In this document: in pieces, positions 44,215 to 52,875 of the stretch
Layout: each line of letters starts with the position of its first letter
How positions within the stretch are numbered: the stretch's first letter is position 1
Assembly: GCF_900115755.1 (NCBI RefSeq)
Contig: NZ_FOXQ01000001.1
Span: forward strand, 620,001-684,000
Reading direction: 5' to 3'
Source: Parafilimonas terrae
GTDB taxonomy: Bacteria; Bacteroidota; Bacteroidia; Chitinophagales; Chitinophagaceae
DNA: 64,000 nucleotides
Notes under the pieces: model-generated
What the model was told of the DNA's origin: nothing
The model's input: the letters and a program-made list of their open reading frames with translations, nothing else
The model's database searches: none
Position numbers and translations under genes: made by a program

Positions 44215-45462
44215 CTACTCTTTATTCTTAAACATATCTCTCACCGTGATGGTATTCGCCAATTTCTTTAACGCTGTATCATGATCTTTTACATACGGAT
44301 TATCGAGGTCCCAAACATATCCTGCCAGCACTGAACAGATCATGCTTTTAATAAGCGGGTCCTGGTTATCGGCAAAGAAGATGGTATCCAGTGTGCCATC
44401 ATACCAGCGCATTACATAACTGCGGAATGTGTTTACGCCCTGCATCATGGGTTTCGTATAATCTTCTTCCCAGTTCGCATCTTCACCCTTTAGCTTCTTT
44501 ATAACAAGCTTTGCTGCTTTCTGGCTGGAAACTGTGGCCAGCGTAACTCCTGATGAAAAAACAGGGTCTAAAAACTCGGTTACATTACCGGTAAGCACAA
44601 AGCCATCGCCATAAAACTTTTCCGTGGTGCTTGACCATGCTTCCAGAATCCTTGGTTCAAAGATCAGTTCGGCATCTTTAAAACGTTCACTCAGGTATGG
44701 CTGGGATGCAATGTGCGCACGGAACTGTTCTTCATTACTGCCCTTGAATTTCTCAAAAAATTCAGGGCTGCCAACAAAGCCAATAGAAGTATTGCCGTTT
44801 GAAAAAGGTATTACCCAAATCCATACGCCAAACTCATGCACGATAATGGTAATGCGGTTAGGCTCGTCAGCCATTGCACGCTTTTCATCTGTAACGTGTG
44901 CAAACATTGCTTTACGGGGCTCAAGGTTTGATGGCTTATCAAGTTTGAATAAACGCGGGATCACCCTGCCATAACCGCTACCATCCACAATAAACCTGGC
45001 CTTTACCTGCGCCTTTTCGCCATTGGCATATTCAACAGTTGTGGTGGAGTCAGAGCCATCAAAATCTATGGCTGTAACCGTAGTTTCATACGAAACGGGC
45101 ACACCCATTTTTTCAACTTCATCAGCCAGGGTCTTATCAAAATCAGCACGTGGCGCCTGCCAGGTCCACGTCCAGCCTTTGGTATATTGATCATCAAAAG
45201 AGTAATCGCAAATCTTACCGTTTTTCACGAATTTGGCGCCGCCTTTATCCTGGAAACCTTTGGCTTTTACTGCTTCAAGAAAGCCCGCTTCTTCCAACGC
45301 TTCCATGCAGCGCGGCAATAAACTTTCACCAATTACAAAGCGCGGAAATTTCATTTTCTCAACAATCTTTACTTTATAACCTGCTTTGTGTATTATAGAA
45401 GCGGCCACCGTTCCGGCAGGGCCAGCACCAATTATCAATACATCTACCTGTTCTGTGTTCAT
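44215..45462 (-). CDS. Flavin-dependent halogenase/FAD monooxygenase-like oxidoreductase
   Basis: A 415-residue flavoprotein. I start it at the ATG at 45462 (MNTEQVDVLIIGAGPAG), which places the GxGxxG Rossmann motif at the usual spot. Further signs are the FPRFVIGESLLP motif of phenolic-type halogenases and geranylgeranyl reductase relatives, GWTWTWQAPRADFD, a VWIWVIP that fits the WxWxIP halogenase motif, and GFVLTGNVTEFLDPVFSSGV at the flavin end. It could chlorinate or hydroxylate an aromatic polyketide-like substrate. Neighbouring O-methyltransferase and thioesterase genes on the same strand suggest flexirubin/dialkylresorcinol-type tailoring. Confidence 0.87.
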   Translation of the reverse strand: MNTEQVDVLIIGAGPAGTVAASIIHKAGYKVKIVEKMKFPRFVIGESLLPRCMEALEEAGFLEAVKAKGFQDKGGAKFVKNGKICDYSFDDQYTKGWTWTWQAPRADFDKTLADEVEKMGVPVSYETTVTAIDFDGSDSTTTVEYANGEKAQVKARFIVDGSGYGRVIPRLFKLDKPSNLEPRKAMFAHVTDEKRAMADEPNRITIIVHEFGVWIWVIPFSNGNTSIGFVGSPEFFEKFKGSNEEQFRAHIASQPYLSERFKDAELIFEPRILEAWSSTTEKFYGDGFVLTGNVTEFLDPVFSSGVTLATVSSQKAAKLVIKKLKGEDANWEEDYTKPMMQGVNTFRSYVMRWYDGTLDTIFFADNQDPLIKSMICSVLAGYVWDLDNPYVKDHDTALKKLANTITVRDMFKNKE

Positions 45463-45567
45463 AATATTAAACCTCCATCCCATAAGGGAAATAAATGATT
45501 TGTGTAATTAAACTTATTTATAATATCCGAAAATCTTAATAATCCTTAACATCAGTTAAATCCTGGT

Positions 45568-46641
45568 TCAGACAACTTTCCTGCACTTCAATAATGTATG
45601 GCTCAGCCCGATATTATCTGTTTCCTGCGCTATCTCAAACCCTGCTTTATAAATGCAATTTTTAAACACTTCCGAATGATACATCTGGCTGTTGCCATTT
45701 GCAAGGGCCGTAAAATAAACAGATGTTTGCTGCAGGCAGAATGCGGCTGTTTCAAAACGCTGCACATCCCAAAACGCTTCAAGTATATATACAAACCCGT
45801 CCTCATCCAACGCTGCATGGCATCTTTTTAAAATTGATACAATTTCATCTTCAGAAAAACAATCGAGAAACTGGCTCATCCAAATGGCATCAAACCCTTT
45901 TGGAAAAGGCTGGCTTTCATCTAAAATATTTACAGGATGAAATGAAACCCTATGGCTTAAGCCCAATGCTTCTATTTTATTTTTTGCCATGCTCAATTGT
46001 TGCGGCAAATCCATAATTGTAATATGCACATCTTTATTATATGCCGTGCTGGATATAGCCCATTTGCCGGTGTTGCCGCCAATTTCAAGCATGTTTTTTA
46101 TATGATTATTATCATACACATGCGGCAATACTTTTGGAAAAGCTGTATCTGAAAAAAAATGATCGAACCCAAACCAGCTCTTTTGAATATGCGGCGGAAG
46201 CTGGGACAAGCCTTCGTAAATTGTTGGCCAGTCGCCTAATTCTTTAAGCCCTTCGGGCTTGCCGGTTTTAATGCTTTCTTCGAGATGAAAGAGGCCTTTG
46301 TAATTAACATCATGAATAAAATTCATGTTCACATTAGTAAGCGGATCGTGCAAAATAAAATAGCCTGTTTTCGTTATTTTATAGGTGTCATTATTAAAAA
46401 TAACCAATCCTATTCCCAAACCAGACTCAAGTAAAACGCGAACACCATAATGCGGCAACTGCACTTTTTCAACAATAGCTTCGAGTGACAAACCCGCTGC
46501 TCCGCTATCTTCAATTTCTTTTAGTATGCCTGAATCCCGCAACACTTTTGCCACCTGGAAAACCACAGGCCCGAAAGCAATAAATTGTGCTAAATGTTTT
46601 GACTCTAAAGCCGTTTTGGTGTCAGTTGAAAAAAAATGCAT
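45568..46641 (-). CDS. SAM-dependent O-methyltransferase (COMT-like)
   Basis: A 357-residue class I methyltransferase with an N-terminal dimerisation winged helix (FGPVVFQVAKVLRDSGILKEIE, then LPHYGVRVLLESGLGIGLV). The C-terminal Rossmann domain has motif I in NMLEIGGNTGKWAI, a following acidic turn TIMDLPQQL (motif II) and ILDESQPFPKGFDAIWMSQFLDCFSEDE. The general-base region of plant-like O-methyltransferases is near WMSQFLDCF. The small-molecule acceptor is probably aromatic. Between the halogenase and thioesterase genes, it probably methylates the same product. Confidence 0.9.
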   Translation of the reverse strand: MHFFSTDTKTALESKHLAQFIAFGPVVFQVAKVLRDSGILKEIEDSGAAGLSLEAIVEKVQLPHYGVRVLLESGLGIGLVIFNNDTYKITKTGYFILHDPLTNVNMNFIHDVNYKGLFHLEESIKTGKPEGLKELGDWPTIYEGLSQLPPHIQKSWFGFDHFFSDTAFPKVLPHVYDNNHIKNMLEIGGNTGKWAISSTAYNKDVHITIMDLPQQLSMAKNKIEALGLSHRVSFHPVNILDESQPFPKGFDAIWMSQFLDCFSEDEIVSILKRCHAALDEDGFVYILEAFWDVQRFETAAFCLQQTSVYFTALANGNSQMYHSEVFKNCIYKAGFEIAQETDNIGLSHTLLKCRKVV

Positions 46642-46747
46642 TTATAAATTATGTATTTATATCCTGGCAAGTAAGGTGTAAGAATACGTATCTTTTTTAA
46701 TTGAAAAAAGTTTACCGTAAAAAAAATTATATGCAAAAAAAGATGCT

Positions 46748-47170
46748 TTATTGATGCCATTTCTTTTTCCATTCTTCAAAAAAAACCGGGTTGGTTAATT
46801 GCAGTGCATGCTTCTCCCGATCTAAAAATACCTGCACAGAACTGCCCACAGCTACTATATGATTTGTTTCGGCATTATACAAACGATAATGAAATATAAG
46901 CTTGGCTGCTTCGCAAGGCTCATATTCAGTTTCAATGAGCACCTTTTCACCATAGCGCAGTGAGCGCTTATAATCACATTGCACATTCACTACAGGAACA
47001 ATATAGCCATGATTATAAAAATCAAGATAACCTATGCCATACTTACTTCCGAAAGCTTCCCTCCCGTCTTCAAAATAGCGTATATAATGACCATGCCAAA
47101 CCATGCCCAGCGGATCTGCTTCATTAAAACGTACGTTTACCCCTATCTTTTCTAAAAGTAAATTACCCAT
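46748..47170 (-). CDS. Hotdog-fold acyl-CoA/acyl-ACP thioesterase (YbgC/4HBT type)
   Basis: A 140-residue hotdog thioesterase. The family's first motif is in VRFNEADPLGMVWHGHYIRYFEDGREAF, with the catalytic Asp followed by GxVxHxxY. YKRSLRYGEKVLIETEYEP and LIFHYRLYN complete the fold. It would release an acyl or aryl chain from CoA or ACP. Its place on the same strand upstream of the methyltransferase and halogenase supports a shared secondary-metabolite pathway, although ketosynthase genes are not in this window. Confidence 0.92.
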   Translation of the reverse strand: MGNLLLEKIGVNVRFNEADPLGMVWHGHYIRYFEDGREAFGSKYGIGYLDFYNHGYIVPVVNVQCDYKRSLRYGEKVLIETEYEPCEAAKLIFHYRLYNAETNHIVAVGSSVQVFLDREKHALQLTNPVFFEEWKKKWHQ

Positions 47171-47242
47171 GATCTTTTCCCGGTTTTATACTGTGTTGCA
47201 TTTAAGCCGGAGTAACAGTTTTTTAAATATTTTCAGCAAAAA

Positions 47243-47890
47243 CTAATTACCATATTTTGATTTCCATTCGCTGTACTTCTTCTTTTCAATTGCATCAATT
47301 ATATCCTTAAAAGGAGAAGCCCAATAGTTACGGAACCCAAATCCGCCAAACCTTCCAACAGAACCTTCCATGCGTTCTGTCATTAGTACCTTTTTTGTTT
47401 TCATATCAAGCAACGTAACCCACACCGCCGCTGCTTTTTTTGATTTGCTTAAAGCTTCTGTAACAAACAGCAGGCCTATGCCACTCTTATCGCTAAAATC
47501 ATAACTGCTCACAATTTTTGCCACATCATCTTCTTTGAACCTGTGAAAATCTGCGGTATTGGTTGACTTGATGGCTTCAGCATTTGCCTTTTCATTCTTT
47601 TTAGCAACATAGCCTAAATCGTGATCTACCTCGCTTTTATGGAAAGCGCCGGCGAGATCATATTTTTTTGGCTCGGCTACAATTACATCGTTAATAGCAT
47701 CATATTGCCGGTCGCGGATATCTATTTCATTTGCAGTAGCGTCATCTATCAGTTTCGTTTGTGTAAAATCGATACCAAGATAAAAAACAGGTGTTTCACT
47801 GTTTGTAAAAACATCTTTTAATGTTTGCGCAAAAACGCCATTAAGGCAAAGCAGTAAAGCAATAATAAGCGCATTGATTTTGTGTTTCAT
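47243..47890 (-). CDS. Exported protein of unknown function
   Basis: A 215-residue secreted protein with signal peptide MKHKINALIIALLLCLNGVFAQ. The mature part has an alpha/beta texture (VFYLGIDFTQTKLIDD, then GIGLLFVTEALSKSKKAAAVWVTLLDMKTKKVLMTERM, then FRNYWASPFKDIIDAIEKK), resembling a periplasmic lipoprotein-like subdomain that reports on envelope components. I do not recognise the family. It stands alone, with a 166-base gap before the ABC permease gene that holds nothing I can identify. Confidence 0.75.
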   Translation of the reverse strand: MKHKINALIIALLLCLNGVFAQTLKDVFTNSETPVFYLGIDFTQTKLIDDATANEIDIRDRQYDAINDVIVAEPKKYDLAGAFHKSEVDHDLGYVAKKNEKANAEAIKSTNTADFHRFKEDDVAKIVSSYDFSDKSGIGLLFVTEALSKSKKAAAVWVTLLDMKTKKVLMTERMEGSVGRFGGFGFRNYWASPFKDIIDAIEKKKYSEWKSKYGN

Positions 47891-48056
47891 ATTCAGTAGG
47901 TTTATTTACTATGGTTAGTATATTTCAAAAAGGACAGAAATATTATGGCCTGCAAATAAAGGTTATATATCTTTTGTTGCAAATAATTTTATGATCACGA
48001 AAAATCACGCTGCAATATGATAATTGCTTTTTAAGGCAACCATGCACTGCATTGTT

Positions 48057-49370
48057 TTAATATCTTCTGAATGCCCATTTCCACATTTCTTTCCAGGATG
48101 GTTTCTTTCCATACATTAAAATACCTGTGCGGTAAACTTTGCCGGCGAACCAGGTTGTGAAAATAAACCCTACTATAAGCAGGCCCATGCTGGTAAGCAA
48201 TTGCCAGACAGGCACCACATCGCCCACGCCATGCGCTATTCTTGCCATCATTACAATGGGTGAAAACAAAGGGAACAGGCTTCCAAATACAGCAAGGCCG
48301 CTGGTTGGTTCATTCACTGCTTTTGTCATAATAACAATACCAAAAATGATAGGCATGGTGATGGGCAGCATAAGGCTTTGTGCATCTTGCGGGTCTTCGT
48401 TCACTGCGCTGCCCACGCAGGCAAACAGTGATGAATATAACAGGTAGCCACCGATGAAATAAAATATAAAACAGCCCAGTATTAAAGGCATATTAATATT
48501 TACGTTGCCGATCAAACCCGAATTTTTCAATGTATCAGCCGCTTGCATAGCACCGTTTTGCATATTCGAATCATGCATTTGCGCTGCCAGTTGCGGAAAT
48601 ATTAATGGTAAAAGAAAATTGAGGCTCGTCATTAAAATAATCCAGATGATAAACTGCACAAGCCCCACTGCACCGATGCCTAATATTTTACCCATCATTA
48701 ATTGAAAGGGTTTTACGCTGCTTACAATTACTTCTGCAATGCGGCTTACTTTTTCTTCCATTACACCGCGCATAACCATAGCGCCGTAAATAAACAGTAC
48801 TATATAAATAAGGAACCCGGAAACATACCCAATGGCATAGCTCATTCCAATTTCTTCACCGGAATCGTTTTTGCCTTCAACGGTTGAAAACTGTATGTTG
48901 CCTTCCTTTTTAGCACTGTCTAATTGCGCAGGGGAAATGTTCAATGCGAGTAAACGTTGCTGTTCCAATGCAGCATTCAGTTTATCTTCAATTTTTCCAC
49001 GCGACATTAAACCAACGGATTTCTGCGTAACAATTGATATGTTTATTTTGTCAAGAATATTTGCATTGGCCGGAATGATAGCATAACCCTGGTACTTATC
49101 TTTTTCTATATCCTGTTTTAAAGACTGCTCATCTTCGCCCTTTACAAAACTGAAACTGATATTTTCATCGCCTTCCAGTTTATTATTAAAAACATTGGCC
49201 TCATCGGCTACGGCTATGTTATATTTTTCATCGCTGTTTACAGAAAAATAAATAATCATGGCATAAAAGCCGAAAAACAATAAAGGCAGTAAAATAGTGG
49301 TGAGTAAAAATGTTTTCTTTTGAACGCGGGTTAAAAATTCACGGCGTGCAATTAAAGCTATCTTATTCAT
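48057..49370 (-). CDS. ABC-2 type exporter permease (NatB-like)
   Basis: A 437-residue permease with an N-terminal helix (TFLLTTILLPLLFFGFYAMIIYF), a large extracytoplasmic domain of about 150 residues (DEKYNIAVADEANVF to SAKKEGNIQFSTVEG) and five to six C-terminal helices. A family motif is VMRGVMEEKVSRIAEVIVSSVKPFQLMMGKILG, typical of NatB/ABC-2 permeases. The ATPase is encoded directly upstream. The gene is separated from it by leader element copy 3, whose TACGA abuts this ATG, so it may be regulated separately from the ATPase. Exported substrate unknown; relatives are linked to Na+ or antibiotic export. Confidence 0.93.
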   Translation of the reverse strand: MNKIALIARREFLTRVQKKTFLLTTILLPLLFFGFYAMIIYFSVNSDEKYNIAVADEANVFNNKLEGDENISFSFVKGEDEQSLKQDIEKDKYQGYAIIPANANILDKINISIVTQKSVGLMSRGKIEDKLNAALEQQRLLALNISPAQLDSAKKEGNIQFSTVEGKNDSGEEIGMSYAIGYVSGFLIYIVLFIYGAMVMRGVMEEKVSRIAEVIVSSVKPFQLMMGKILGIGAVGLVQFIIWIILMTSLNFLLPLIFPQLAAQMHDSNMQNGAMQAADTLKNSGLIGNVNINMPLILGCFIFYFIGGYLLYSSLFACVGSAVNEDPQDAQSLMLPITMPIIFGIVIMTKAVNEPTSGLAVFGSLFPLFSPIVMMARIAHGVGDVVPVWQLLTSMGLLIVGFIFTTWFAGKVYRTGILMYGKKPSWKEMWKWAFRRY

Positions 49371-49490
49371 TCGTACATATTTGTTTTTTCAATGGCCTCA
49401 TGGAACCTCGCTATGTGCATTCCCCTGCATAGGAAAAATTATCGGGCTCGGTTTCATTCGTACATATTTGTTTTTTCAATGGCCCCGTAC
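49371..49490 (-). promoter_or_regulatory. Leader element copy 3, between ABC ATPase and permease genes
   Basis: On the minus strand the permease ATG is preceded by a 29-base spacer ending ATATGTACGA. The second arm GTTCCAT (49406-49400) and first arm ATGAAAC (49457-49451) pair with one mismatch across 44 bases. The first arm begins a 19-codon mini-ORF (MKPSPIIFPMQGNAHSEVP) and is itself preceded by an exact second copy of ATTGAAAAAACAAATATG plus TACGA. The whole 133-base gap between the genes is this element, nearly the same as copy 2. Confidence 0.65.
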
Positions 49491-49503
49491 AATCAATTCA
49501 GCA

Positions 49504-50445
49504 TTAGTTTGCTTCAATATTTTGAAAAGAACGGGTGGTTGCTTTGGTGTCTTCAACAAGATTTATAAATATATCGTTGAGCGAAGGCAATATTTCATTA
49601 AAGCCGTCCACATTCAAATCTTTCTCTATAAAATATTTCAGAACATCATTGCTTTTATATCCATCATTTATACGCACAATATATTTATTGGCCTTTTCTT
49701 CGGCTACGTGAAAAGCAGGGCTTTCCAATATAATGGAAGGCACGTTGCTTAACTGCACATTAAACTTATGTTCCTTAAACCTGTGTTTGATCTCCTGCAC
49801 CGACCCATCCAGTATTTTCCTGCCGAGATTTACCAGCACAATATGATCACATATCTCTTCCACCTGCTCCATTCTGTGTGTACTGAAAATAATGGTGCTT
49901 CCTTTTTGTGCAAGCCCGTAAATTTCATCTTTAATAAGATTAGCATTTAAGGGATCAAGCCCGCTGAAAGGCTCATCAAGAATAATGAGTTTGGGCTCAT
50001 GCAAAACGGTTGTAACAAATTGCAGTTTCTGGCTCATGCCCTTACTCAGGTCTTCCACTTTTTTATTCCACCAGCTTTGCATTTCAAGTTTCTCAAACCA
50101 GTATTTTATTTTCTGAACAGCATCGCTTTTGCTTAAACCTTTTAACTGGGCGAGATAAAGCGCCTGGTCGCCTATCTTCATTTTTTTATAAAGGCCCCGC
50201 TCTTCAGGCATGTAGCCTATTTTAATAATGTCGGTAAGCGGGTCAAATTTCTTTCCATCTAAAATAACTTCGCCTTCATCGGGATAAAAGATGCCGGTTA
50301 TCATACGCAGTAATGTTGTTTTGCCTGCACCGTTCGGGCCAAGCAAACCAAAAATGCTGCCTTGTTCTATTTCCAGGCTTATATCATCTACAGCCTTTTG
50401 CGTGGCAAAATATTTTTTTAAATGATGGAGTTCAAGAATGTTCAT
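49504..50445 (-). CDS. ABC exporter ATP-binding protein (NatA-like)
   Basis: A 313-residue ABC ATPase. Walker A is LLGPNGAGKTTLLRM, Q-loop IGYMPEERGLY, signature DLSKGMSQKLQFV, Walker B KLIILDEPFSGLDPLNA and H-loop IIFSTHRME. A C-terminal DUF4162-type extension of about 90 residues follows (VQLSNVPSIILESPAFHVAEEKANKY). It pairs with the NatB-like permease downstream to form an inner-membrane exporter. The two genes are 133 bases apart, with a leader element between. Confidence 0.96.
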   Translation of the reverse strand: MNILELHHLKKYFATQKAVDDISLEIEQGSIFGLLGPNGAGKTTLLRMITGIFYPDEGEVILDGKKFDPLTDIIKIGYMPEERGLYKKMKIGDQALYLAQLKGLSKSDAVQKIKYWFEKLEMQSWWNKKVEDLSKGMSQKLQFVTTVLHEPKLIILDEPFSGLDPLNANLIKDEIYGLAQKGSTIIFSTHRMEQVEEICDHIVLVNLGRKILDGSVQEIKHRFKEHKFNVQLSNVPSIILESPAFHVAEEKANKYIVRINDGYKSNDVLKYFIEKDLNVDGFNEILPSLNDIFINLVEDTKATTRSFQNIEAN

Positions 50446-50561
50446 GCAAGATTGAATTTCGTTTCAAATGTAACTGTAAATTAATTGAAGCAGTAAATAG
50501 TACCGTTTCTTTCTTACCTCATTTTAGCGCAAAACAAAACAGGTTTTATGCTTTACAGCAT

Positions 50562-52163
50562 TTATTTGTGTTGAACGGCTGAATTTATTTTTTGAATGAT
50601 AGCCCCGGCCACCCGTTCCCCATCCATTGCAGCACTTACAATGCCGCCCGCATAACCGGCGCCTTCACCGCATAGATATAAATTTTCCAACTGCGGATGA
50701 TTTAATGCTTTTTCATTGCGCGGAATGCGAACAGGCGAAGACGTACGGCTTTCTGTTGCCACAATAACTGCTTCATTAGTAAAATAGCCGCGCATTTTCT
50801 TACCAAAATCTTTAAATGCCTGTTGCAATGATTTATGTATAAACGGCGGCAACACGCTTTTTAGGGAAGCGCTTGCAATGCCCGGCAAATAACTGCACGC
50901 AGGCAAATCCGCAGATATTTTACCATTGGAAAAATCAACCATCCGCTGTGCCGGTGCAACAAAATTTCCACCGCCGGCGGTATATGCTTTTCGCTCAACA
51001 GACTGCTGGAAATACATGGCTTGCAATGATGGCGGAATTATTTTTAAAGGCTGATGATAATCCTTATAATTCAACAAATCTTTTTGTTCTACCTGAACTA
51101 CAATACCGCTGTTGGCATAAGGATTATTACGTTTGCTGGGGCTCCATCCATTCACCACCAGTTCTTCTTTATTGGTAGAGGCTGGAGCAATGATACCACC
51201 GGGACACATGCAAAAACTAAAAACGCCTCTGCCATTTACCTGCTGTATAAGGCTGTAAGACGCAGGCGGTAAATATTCCCCGCGATGTGTGCAATGATAT
51301 TGGATTGAATCAATAATTGTTTGCGGATGCTCTATCCTTACGCCCAACGCAAAAGGTTTTGATTCAATGTGTATATTTTTATGATGAAGCAATAAAAATA
51401 TATCCCTTGCCGAATGGCCTGTTGCCAATATTATATGTTCGGCCTTAAATGCATCGCCATCTGCAGTTATGGCTGAATGAATTTGATTGCCATCAATTTT
51501 AAAATCAATGAGCTTTTTTTCAAATAAAAATTCTCCGCCGCTATCCAGTATTTGCTTTCGCATAGCGGTTATTATATGCGGCAGTTTATTAGTGCCAATA
51601 TGCGGGTGCGACTGGTATAATATTTTTTCTTCTGCGCCAAACTGAACAAAGAGGTTTAATATGCGTTGTATGCTGCCGCGTTTATTACTGCGTGTATATA
51701 ATTTGCCATCGCTGTAGGTTCCTGCTCCACCTTCGCCAAAACAATAATTGCTTTCTTCGTTTATCAATCCTTCTTTATTCAGCAGGGCAAGGTCCCTCCG
51801 CCTTGCCCTCACATCTTTTCCGCGCTCAAGAATAATGGGTTTAACACCATTTTCAATTAATTTAAGCGCTGCAAATAAGCCTGCAGGCCCGGCGCCAATA
51901 ATCAAAACTTTATTTTTCGCTTTTGCAACATCCTGAAAAACTGCGCTGTTTATTTCAAAGCTTGTATAAGGTTCGTCAATAAATACATTAAGCGTGAGAT
52001 TAATCAGGGGTTGTTTGCTCCGGGCATCAATGCTTTGTTTAACTATATTATAACCGGTTACAGATGTATCATTAATTACCAGTGTTTTTGCTATATAACC
52101 CCTTATTATATCCGGCTTGGTGGCTTCCGAAGGCAACAGGTTTAATGAGACTTTTTTTTGCAT
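50562..52163 (-). CDS. COG2509 family FAD-dependent oxidoreductase
   Basis: A 533-residue flavoprotein of the uncharacterised FAD-dependent dehydrogenase family. A small N-terminal RNA-binding-like ferredoxin-fold domain (about 1-85) precedes the Rossmann motif VLIIGAGPAGLFAALKL. Other features are ILERGKDVRARRRD, NYCFGEGGAGTYSDGKLYTRSN, the internal LATGHSARDIF and a C-terminal GEGAGYAGGIVSAAMDGERVAGAI that closes the FAD site. Function has not been established for the family. The gene is monocistronic. Confidence 0.9.
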   Translation of the reverse strand: MQKKVSLNLLPSEATKPDIIRGYIAKTLVINDTSVTGYNIVKQSIDARSKQPLINLTLNVFIDEPYTSFEINSAVFQDVAKAKNKVLIIGAGPAGLFAALKLIENGVKPIILERGKDVRARRRDLALLNKEGLINEESNYCFGEGGAGTYSDGKLYTRSNKRGSIQRILNLFVQFGAEEKILYQSHPHIGTNKLPHIITAMRKQILDSGGEFLFEKKLIDFKIDGNQIHSAITADGDAFKAEHIILATGHSARDIFLLLHHKNIHIESKPFALGVRIEHPQTIIDSIQYHCTHRGEYLPPASYSLIQQVNGRGVFSFCMCPGGIIAPASTNKEELVVNGWSPSKRNNPYANSGIVVQVEQKDLLNYKDYHQPLKIIPPSLQAMYFQQSVERKAYTAGGGNFVAPAQRMVDFSNGKISADLPACSYLPGIASASLKSVLPPFIHKSLQQAFKDFGKKMRGYFTNEAVIVATESRTSSPVRIPRNEKALNHPQLENLYLCGEGAGYAGGIVSAAMDGERVAGAIIQKINSAVQHK

Positions 52164-52212
52164 CCATCTTTAAGTTTTCAGTATCTTAACACTTGTGTTT
52201 CAAATTTATAGC

Positions 52213-52395
52213 GATATTTGTTCTATCAAATTGAAATGACAACGAAGATGCCGCTAAGTAGTTCTTTTAACAATCAGGATAAATTTTTTGGCATTGAGTT
52301 TGAATATATTTACTTATTAAAACGTAAGTAGTCAATTTTCTCATAAGCAGTTAGTTTTGGTTGCGGCCCCTGTTTCTACAGGGGCTTATTTTTTT
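52213..52395 (+). ncRNA. Candidate small RNA ending in a strong terminator
   Basis: The gap between two minus-strand genes contains, on the plus strand, a perfect 8-bp stem with a 4-base loop (GCCCCTGT/ACAGGGGC, 52366-52385) followed by a T-rich run (52386-52395). There is no plus-strand gene upstream for several kilobases, so this terminator needs another transcript. Candidate promoters are GATATTTG (52213-52220), a near TAnnTTTG box, and TGGCATTGAGTTTGAA (about 52289-52304), which is sigma-54-like. The start is therefore uncertain. The 3' end overlaps the VanZ stop codon in antisense. Confidence 0.35.
52366..52395 (+). terminator. Plus-strand rho-independent terminator overlapping the VanZ stop
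   Basis: Stem GCCCCTGT/ACAGGGGC, loop TTCT, tail TTATTTTTTT. On the minus strand no T run follows, so it is directional. Confidence 0.75.
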
Positions 52396-52771
52396 CCGCA
52401 GTTTTTCTTGCCACCCACTTAGAAAATACACTTCCAATAACACATCCCACAGCATCTGCAATCATATCCGTATAATCAAAAGACCTGCCTTCATCAAGAA
52501 ATTTTTGAATAAATTCAACACACACCCCATATAGGATAAACAGAATGCTGATTTTAATCACCAATTTAGCCGTGCATTTCCCCGCTTTTATAAACGGCAA
52601 AGCCGATAAAAAAACCAAGCCTGCAAAAAGGCCTGTATGCACCCATTTATCAAAATATATTAAATCTAAAAAACTCACTTCAGGAATATCTTCCCCTGGA
52701 AGAAAGAATAAAATGCTTGCAATGATAAACCAGGCAATGGCCGGTATAAACAAGATTCGTTTTAGCCTCAT
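52376..52771 (-). CDS. VanZ family membrane protein
   Basis: A 131-residue VanZ-like protein with four hydrophobic segments (ILFIPAIAWFIIASILFFLP, a second around VHTGLFAGLVFLSALPFI, then LVIKISILFILYGVCVEFIQKF and MIADAVGCVIGSVFSKWV). The pattern KWVHTGLF with RSFDYTDMIADAVG is typical of the family. I start it at the ATG at 52771: the longer frame to 52816 would be translated from the gcvH terminator hairpin. VanZ-like proteins relate loosely to teicoplanin resistance, but the role in Bacteroidota is unknown. Confidence 0.88.
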   Translation of the reverse strand: MRLKRILFIPAIAWFIIASILFFLPGEDIPEVSFLDLIYFDKWVHTGLFAGLVFLSALPFIKAGKCTAKLVIKISILFILYGVCVEFIQKFLDEGRSFDYTDMIADAVGCVIGSVFSKWVARKTAEKNKPL

Positions 52772-52790
52772 TTGCGCGCAAAAATATAAT

Positions 52791-52814
52791 AAAAAAGGCC
52801 GCATTACTGCGGCC
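52791..52814 (-). terminator. Rho-independent terminator of gcvH
   Basis: On the minus strand GGCCGCA pairs with TGCGGCC around a 4-base loop and is followed by TTTTTT (52796-52791). It lies 62 bases after the gcvH stop and just before the VanZ start. Confidence 0.88.
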
Positions 52815-52875
52815 ATTTTACATAATCTTACTGACTGTTTTTATTATAGGTTCGTTTTAAAATTCAAAGCAAAAA

